From assembly GCF_009932375.1 (NCBI RefSeq), contig NZ_BLJG01000038.1:20236-84235 (forward strand): DNA of 64,000 nucleotides, read 5' to 3'. Shown piece after piece: positions 59,027 through 64,000 of this stretch. The notes under the pieces are model-generated. The model ran no database searches. It was not told where the DNA came from and saw only the letters and a list, made by a program, of their open reading frames with translations. Positions within the stretch are counted from its first letter, which is position 1. Every line of letters begins with the position of its first letter. The position numbers and the translations under genes are program-made. Origin of the DNA: Pseudomonas juntendi. GTDB lineage: Bacteria; Pseudomonadota; Gammaproteobacteria; Pseudomonadales; Pseudomonadaceae.

Positions 59027-59099
59027 GTTACCGTACGCCTCGGTGACTGTTACGGCGCAGAGGGTGGGTAACAGATTTTTGCGGCGGCAGATGTGTTAC
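59027..59099. promoter_or_regulatory. Candidate CbrB upstream activating sites
   Basis: GTTAC occurs at 59027, 59049 and 59095 and GTAAC at 59068, i.e. four half-sites 75-150 bases upstream of the crcZ -24 element, a suitable distance for an enhancer-binding protein. The site definition for CbrB is inferred. Confidence 0.55.
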
Positions 59100-59113
59100 C
59101 TGGGGTGTGGTGG

Positions 59114-59210
59114 CTGGCCGTTTTGCGGGCTTGCCCGCTCCCACAGGATCACCGCGGGCTGCAAGGTTGCGCCGTGCTTATGGGAGCGGGCGAGCCCGCG
59201 AACAGGCCGG
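59114..59210. repeat. REP inverted pair between cbrB and crcZ
   Basis: CTGGCCGTTTTGCGGGCTTG through CGCTCCCACAGG, with the inverted partner ATGGGAGCGGGCGAGCCCGC at 59180-59210. Confidence 0.85.
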
Positions 59211-59256
59211 TGAGGCTGGTAGAGAAGGGGCAGGAGGAACCTCCCACCCAGGCAGG

Positions 59257-60702
59257 TCAGTTATCGCTGGTGGCGTTGCTCTTGCGCCGCGGAATGCCCA
59301 GGCGTTGGCGGCGTTCCCACAGGCATTTGCGGCTGACGCCGAGCTTGCGGGCCAGTTCGGTCTCGGTCATGTGGTCCTGGTGCTCGAGCACGAAGTGCTG
59401 GAAGTAGTCTTCCAGGGACAAGTCCTCGGTCGGCTCGTGGCTGGCATTGGCCGCGCTGGCCACCGCCAGGGCGTTGTCGAGAATATCGTCTTCTTCCAGG
59501 TCGCTCAGCTCGATGTCGATACCCAGCAGGTCGGCAGAAATTTCTGCGCTCTCGCTGAGAATGACCGCGCGCTCCACGGCGTTTTCCAGCTCACGTACGT
59601 TGCCCGGCCAGCTGTAGTGACGAATGGCCTGTTCGGCTTCGGCAGAGAAGTGCAGGTCATCCCGGCCGATGCGCGCACTCTGGCGGGCCAGGAAGGCACT
59701 GGCGATTTCATTGACGTCGCTGCCGCGCTCGCGCAGCGCGGGCAGCTTCAGGGCGATCACGTGCAGGCGGTAGTACAAGTCTTCGCGGAACTGGCCGGCC
59801 TTGGCCAGGTTCTTCAGGTCGCGGTGGGTCGCGGCGATCAGGCGCACATCGACCTTTTGCGACTGCACCGAACCGACCCGGCGAATTTCCCCTTCCTGCA
59901 GCACGCGCAGCAGGCGGGCTTGGGCTTCCAGGGGCAGTTCGCCGATTTCATCAAGGAACAAAGTACCACCGTCGGCGGCCTCCACCAGGCCCGCACGGCC
60001 GGCACTGGCGCCGGTGAACGCGCCTTTCTCGTGGCCGAACAGTTCGGACTCGATCAGGGTTTCGGGGATGGCCGCGCAGTTCACCGAAATCATCGGCGCC
60101 TTGGCGCGCCGCGACAGGTTGTGCAGGGCGCGCGCCACCAGCTCTTTACCGGTACCCGATTCGCCCTGGATCAGCACATTGGAATCGGTTGGGGCCACCT
60201 TGCGGATCTTGCTGTACATGTCCTGCATGGGCGGGCACGAGCCGATGATACCGATGTCGCCATTGGCCGCTGCCGGGGCCGCTTTGTCGGCAGGGGCTGC
60301 CTTGCCGGTGCTGGCGCGGGGCTCGGCAGCCGGTGCCGCAGCCGGGGCGTTCTGCCGGTCGCGCAGGATGCGGGCCACCGCTTGCAGCATTTCGTCGTGG
60401 TCGAAGGGCTTGGCGATGTAGTCCACCGCGCCCATCTTCATCGAGTCCACGGCTGAGCGCAGGCTGGCGTAGCTGGTCATGATCAGCACCGGGGTGCCTT
60501 GGCCGAGCTTGATCAGCTCGGTGCCGGGTGCACCTGGCAGGCGCAGGTCACTGACGATCAGGTCGAAAGTGGCAATGCTGAAGCGTTCCTGGGCTTCCTG
60601 CACCGAGCCGGCTTCGCTGACCTGGTACTGGTTCCGCTCGAGCAGACGACGCAAGGCCGAGCGGATGATGGTTTCGTCTTCGACGATCAGAATGTGCGGC
60701 AT
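59257..60702 (-). CDS. cbrB: Sigma-54-dependent response regulator CbrB
   Basis: 481 residues. Receiver domain (1-120) with phospho-acceptor Asp 52 (IVSDLRLPG) and Lys near 105; an Ala/Pro-rich linker (about 122-150); AAA+ domain with Walker A GESGTGKE, the sigma-54 contact GAFTGA and Walker [14 protein letters not shown]; and a C-terminal Fis-type HTH ([23 protein letters not shown]). As the partner of CbrA it activates crcZ and carbon/nitrogen utilisation genes. It starts four bases after the cbrA stop. Confidence 0.97.
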   Translation of the reverse strand: MPHILIVEDETIIRSALRRLLERNQYQVSEAGSVQEAQERFSIATFDLIVSDLRLPGAPGTELIKLGQGTPVLIMTSYASLRSAVDSMKMGAVDYIAKPFDHDEMLQAVARILRDRQNAPAAAPAAEPRASTGKAAPADKAAPAAANGDIGIIGSCPPMQDMYSKIRKVAPTDSNVLIQGESGTGKELVARALHNLSRRAKAPMISVNCAAIPETLIESELFGHEKGAFTGASAGRAGLVEAADGGTLFLDEIGELPLEAQARLLRVLQEGEIRRVGSVQSQKVDVRLIAATHRDLKNLAKAGQFREDLYYRLHVIALKLPALRERGSDVNEIASAFLARQSARIGRDDLHFSAEAEQAIRHYSWPGNVRELENAVERAVILSESAEISADLLGIDIELSDLEEDDILDNALAVASAANASHEPTEDLSLEDYFQHFVLEHQDHMTETELARKLGVSRKCLWERRQRLGIPRRKSNATSDN

Positions 60703-60706
60703 TGAT

Positions 60707-63676
60707 TCAATTCTCTCGACGGTCTCGAATTTCAGGGGACGTCGCTACGACATGCCGGGGCAGGGTCACGCGGATCCGGGTGCCACGTTGCCGTTCGATG
60801 TCGGCCGGGCTGTCGATGGTGATTTGCCCATAATGCTCTTCCACGATGGAATAGACCAGAGCGAGGCCCAGTCCGGTTCCCTCGCCGGGGTCCTTGGTGG
60901 TGAAGAACGGCTCGAACAGACGGTCCTGGATGTTCTTCGGGATGCCGCTGCCCTCGTCCTCGACGATCAGGTCGACGGTGTGCTCGCTCACCTCGCTGCG
61001 CACGCGCACTGCGCTACCGGGCGGCGAGGCGTCGCGCGCGTTGGAAAGCAGGTTGATCAGCACTTGGGCCAGGCGCTGCGGGTCGCCTTCTACCCAATGG
61101 TCGGGGTCGCAGAGGTTGAAGAACTGTACTTCGAAATTACGCCGGTTCAACGCCAGCAGACCAATGGCGTCCTGCGCCACTTCGGCCAGGCACACCGGTT
61201 CCTCGCTGTTCTGGTGGCTGCCACCGGCATGGGCAAAACTCATCAACGACTGGACGATGCGTGACACGCGTTTGGTCTGGTCGAGGATCTGGCTGGACAG
61301 CTCGGTGATTTCGCCGTCGCCTTCACGCTCCTCGCGCAGGTTTTGCGCCAGGCAGGCGATGCCGGTGATCGGGTTGCCGATTTCGTGGGCCACGCCGGCG
61401 GCCAGCCGGCCGATGCTGGCCAGGCGCTCGGAATGCACCAGCTTGTCTTCCAGGGCCTGGGTTTCGGTCAGGTCCTCGACCAGCAGTACCAGGCCGCTGT
61501 TACCGGGGGCCAGTGGTTCATCGATGGCCGCCTTGTGCAGGTTCAGCCAGCGTGGCTGGCCATCGAGTGCCAGGCGTTGTTTGTGCAGATGCTCGTCGGG
61601 CACGTTGATGAAGCCCTGCAGCAGCCCGCGCCAGGGCTCGGCGATGGTCACCAGGCGTGAGCCGACCACGTGCTTGGCGGCAATGCCGGTGAGCTCTTCC
61701 ATGGCCTTGTTCCACATGAGGATTTCCTGGTCCTTGGCCAGCGAGCAGACGCCCATGGGCAGCTCCTGCAAGGTCTGGCGGTGGTAGCGGCGCAGGGCAT
61801 CGAGCTCGGCGGCCAGGCCGGTCAGGCGCGAGTGGTAGTCTTCCAGGCGGCTTTCAATGAAGTGGATGTCCTCGGTGACGTAGTTCTCGTTACCGGACTT
61901 GTACGGCAGGAAGGTCTCGACCATGTCCTGAGCCACGCTCGGGCCCATCAGGCCCGACAGGTTGGCCTCGATGCGGTCACGCAGGCGGCGCAGGGCGTAT
62001 GGCCGGCGTTCGTCGAACGGCAGGTAAAGGTCGCGCAGGGCCTGCTCCACTTCCTTTTGCGCGGCTTTGGCGCCCAGCGGCTTGGCCAGTTGGGTCGCGA
62101 ATTCCTGGGGCGAGGCTGCGTGCAGTTCGCGGCGCTGTGGGCGGCGCACGTTGTCCACCGCGCAGGCTTCTGCGGCGCTGACCTCTTCGGTGCTGGCGTT
62201 GGTGAACAGCGAAATCAGGGTGAACAGCAGCACGTTGGCCGCCAGCGAGGCGATGGCCGCCATGTGCCAGCTGGTATCGTCCAGCACGTAGATCATGTCC
62301 AGCAGCGGGATATAGAAGCCTTGCAGGTTGCCCAGCAGCGGCAGCAGCATGGTCACCATCCACACCAGCGTGCCGGCCAGCAGCCCGGCGATGAAGCCGC
62401 GGCGGTTGGCGGTCGGCCAGTACAACACGGACAGCACGCCGGGCAGGAACTGCAGCGTGGCCACGAACGCCACGATGCCCAGGTTGGCCAGGCTCTGGTG
62501 GTTGTTCTGGGTCAGGTAGAACATGAAGCCGGCGGTGATGATGGCGACGATCAGTGCGCGGCGGGTCCATTTCAGCCAGCGGTAGATGTTGCCCTCGGCC
62601 GGGGGCTGGTATAGCGGCAGCACCAGGTGGTTGAGGGCCATGCCCGACAGCGCCAGGGTGGTGACGATGATCAGGCCACTGGCCGCCGACAGGCCGCCTA
62701 TATAGGCCAGCAGGGCCAGTGCCTGGTTGTTGGCGGCAATGCCCAGGCCCAGGGTGAAGTATTCGGGGTTGGTACTGGCGCCCAGGCGCAGCCCGGCCCA
62801 GAGTACCAGCGGCACGGCCAGGCTCATCAGCAGCAGGAACAGCGGCAGGCCCCAACTGGCGCTGACCAGCGAGCGTGGGTTGAGGTTTTCGGTGAAGGCC
62901 ATGTGGTACATGTGCGGCATGACGATGGCCGAGGCGAAGAACACCAGCAGCAGGGTGCGCCACGGGCCTTCCTGCAGCGGGGTGTGCAGCGCGGCCAGGG
63001 CGGTCTGGTTCTGCAGCAGCCACACTTCCAGCTCGTGCGGGCCGCCAAACACGCCATACAGGGCGTACAGGCCGATGCCGCCCAGTGCCAGCAGCTTGAT
63101 CACCGACTCGAAGGCGATTGCGAACACCAGCCCTTCATGCTTTTCGCGCGTGGCGATATGCCGTGAGCCGAAGAAGATGGTGAACAGGATGATCAGCGCA
63201 CAGAACGCGAAGGCCACCCGGGCCTTGACCGGCTCACCGGTAAGGATGCTGATCGAGTCGGCCACCGCCTGGATCTGCAACGCCAGCAACGGCAGTACGC
63301 CAATCAGCATGATAAGGGTGGTCAACGCGCCGGCCCAGGTGCTGCGGAAGCGGAACGCCAGCAGGTCGGCCAGCGACGACAGCTGGTAAGTGCGGGTGAT
63401 CTTCAGGATCGGGTACAGCAGCACTGGCGCCAGCAGGAATGCACCGGACACCCCCAGGTAACAGGCAAGGAAGCCGTAGCCGTACTGGTAGGCGAGGCCC
63501 ACCGAGCCGTAGAACGCCCAGGCGCTGGCGTATACGCCCAGCGACAGGGTGTAGGTGAGCGGGTGGCGAATGATGGCGCGCGGGATCAGCCCACGCTCGC
63601 TGACCCAGGCTACGCCGAACAGCACCATGAGGTACCCGGCGCTGATCAGGATCATCTGGGTCAGGCTAAAGCTCAT
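60707..63676 (-). CDS. cbrA: Sensor histidine kinase CbrA with SLC5-type transporter domain
   Basis: 989 residues from ATG 63676; ATG 63682 two codons upstream is the alternative. The N-terminal half (about 1-490) has some 12-13 membrane spans of the sodium/solute symporter (SLC5) fold, which in P. putida CbrA has been linked to histidine transport. A PAS domain (about 625-740, [24 protein letters not shown]) precedes the HisKA motif [19 protein letters not shown] (phospho-His about 764) and the ATPase motifs [20 protein letters not shown] and [15 protein letters not shown]. It phosphorylates CbrB in response to carbon/nitrogen status. Its start overlaps the cbrX-like gene. Confidence 0.96.
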   Translation of the reverse strand: MSFSLTQMILISAGYLMVLFGVAWVSERGLIPRAIIRHPLTYTLSLGVYASAWAFYGSVGLAYQYGYGFLACYLGVSGAFLLAPVLLYPILKITRTYQLSSLADLLAFRFRSTWAGALTTLIMLIGVLPLLALQIQAVADSISILTGEPVKARVAFAFCALIILFTIFFGSRHIATREKHEGLVFAIAFESVIKLLALGGIGLYALYGVFGGPHELEVWLLQNQTALAALHTPLQEGPWRTLLLVFFASAIVMPHMYHMAFTENLNPRSLVSASWGLPLFLLLMSLAVPLVLWAGLRLGASTNPEYFTLGLGIAANNQALALLAYIGGLSAASGLIIVTTLALSGMALNHLVLPLYQPPAEGNIYRWLKWTRRALIVAIITAGFMFYLTQNNHQSLANLGIVAFVATLQFLPGVLSVLYWPTANRRGFIAGLLAGTLVWMVTMLLPLLGNLQGFYIPLLDMIYVLDDTSWHMAAIASLAANVLLFTLISLFTNASTEEVSAAEACAVDNVRRPQRRELHAASPQEFATQLAKPLGAKAAQKEVEQALRDLYLPFDERRPYALRRLRDRIEANLSGLMGPSVAQDMVETFLPYKSGNENYVTEDIHFIESRLEDYHSRLTGLAAELDALRRYHRQTLQELPMGVCSLAKDQEILMWNKAMEELTGIAAKHVVGSRLVTIAEPWRGLLQGFINVPDEHLHKQRLALDGQPRWLNLHKAAIDEPLAPGNSGLVLLVEDLTETQALEDKLVHSERLASIGRLAAGVAHEIGNPITGIACLAQNLREEREGDGEITELSSQILDQTKRVSRIVQSLMSFAHAGGSHQNSEEPVCLAEVAQDAIGLLALNRRNFEVQFFNLCDPDHWVEGDPQRLAQVLINLLSNARDASPPGSAVRVRSEVSEHTVDLIVEDEGSGIPKNIQDRLFEPFFTTKDPGEGTGLGLALVYSIVEEHYGQITIDSPADIERQRGTRIRVTLPRHVVATSPEIRDRREN

Positions 63677-63842
63677 CGGCATCTCGTTGGCTCTGCAGGA
63701 TGAAGGTGACGACGATCAGGATCAGCCAGAGCAGGTACGGGCGGTACCACGCTCCGGTCGGTTCGATCCACCAGTCCATGATGGCCGGTGAGAACAGGTA
63801 GATCCCCACGACCAGAAGCAGGACCAAACGATAGATGTACAT
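63666..63842 (-). CDS. cbrX: Small membrane protein overlapping cbrA (CbrX-like)
   Basis: 58 residues from ATG 63842 (MYIYRLVLLLVVGIYLFSPA) to TAG 63666. Two hydrophobic segments (LVLLLVVGIYLF and LLWLILIVVTFIL) are separated by DWWIEPTGAWYRPY. The frame overlaps the cbrA start by 11 bases, which suggests translational coupling; a short conserved ORF (cbrX) is known at this position in Pseudomonas. AGGCCAGC precedes the ATG, a weak ribosome binding site. Confidence 0.8.
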   Translation of the reverse strand: MYIYRLVLLLVVGIYLFSPAIMDWWIEPTGAWYRPYLLWLILIVVTFILQSQRDADEL

Positions 63843-64000
63843 GCTGGCCTCGATGGTTGGGCGCTGCGGGTTTGAACTTATTATTGGCGCAAATGATTGG
63901 GCGGATGCTAGCGGGAATCGCTGAGGTTAGCCAAGGGTTTGAATTTGTTGGGCTTTTGATTTGAGGGGAAGATGGCCTGTTCGGGCCCTATCGCTGGCAA
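63843..64000 (-). promoter_or_regulatory. Upstream region of the cbrX-cbrA-cbrB operon
   Basis: 158 bases without a gene. On the minus strand AATAATAA (63878-63885) lies 36 bases before the cbrX start and fits the Hfq/Crc AAnAAnAA motif. No clear -35/-10 pair is obvious. Confidence 0.4.

Overview
The window is chromosomal DNA of a Pseudomonas, most probably of the P. putida group. The support is the gene order (lldPD-dld next to ssrA; cbrAB-crcZ-pcnB-folK-panBC-pgi-acsA; secG-tRNA-rimP-nusA-infB-rbfA-truB-rpsO-pnp), the high GC content, and the many REP palindromes of the type seen in that group (GGGAGCGG...CCGCTCCC cores). Gene names rest on recognising protein motifs and synteny by eye; no database search was run.

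Bases 1-6677 are a mobile element that is clearly more AT-rich and less biased in codon use than the rest. It is integrated at the 3' end of the tmRNA gene (ssrA, 6678-7076, minus strand) and continues beyond the left edge. Visible parts are: a MobA-type relaxase (cut by the edge), a MobC-type accessory protein overlapping it by one base, a hairpin-rich region that is a candidate oriT, a 53-residue basic protein, an unrecognised 211-residue protein, a gene-free 540-base region full of inverted repeats, a phage gpA-like HUH replication endonuclease, and a long tyrosine recombinase next to ssrA. Together they describe an integrative element that can be mobilised and probably replicates by rolling circle after excision.

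Bases 7176-14531 hold a small secreted protein and the lactate utilisation genes (lldP, lldD, and an FAD/Fe-S D-lactate dehydrogenase) with their FCD-type GntR regulator lldR transcribed divergently. A perfect operator-like palindrome and an Hfq/Crc-type A-rich motif sit in front of lldP. Bases 14701-18710 hold smpB, ratA, bamE, fur and recN. Bases 18817-23625 hold grpE, dnaK, dnaJ and dapB, with sigma-32-type promoters in front of both grpE and dnaK. Bases 23942-29302 hold carA, carB, greA and a DUF4149 membrane protein. Bases 29462-36051 hold yhbY, then rlmE, ftsH, folP, glmM, tpiA and secG. Two tRNA genes (Leu-GAG and initiator Met) precede the translation/transcription cluster rimP to pnp (36465-45229).

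Bases 45414-50651 are less conserved: a BON-domain periplasmic protein with a sigma-54-like promoter, a divergent ABM-monooxygenase/VOC pair, a large DUF748 (AsmA-like) protein and an MpaB-type oxygenase. Bases 50694-58426 carry acsA, pgi, panB-panC and pcnB-folK, all on the minus strand. Bases 58550-63842 are the CbrAB carbon-control locus: the sRNA CrcZ with a -24/-12 promoter and upstream GTTAC/GTAAC half-sites, cbrB, cbrA, and a 58-residue membrane ORF (cbrX-like) overlapping the start of cbrA. CrcZ titrates Hfq/Crc, and Hfq/Crc-like A-rich motifs occur in the leaders of lldP and of three genes of the mobile element, which suggests that the two ends of the window may be linked in regulation.
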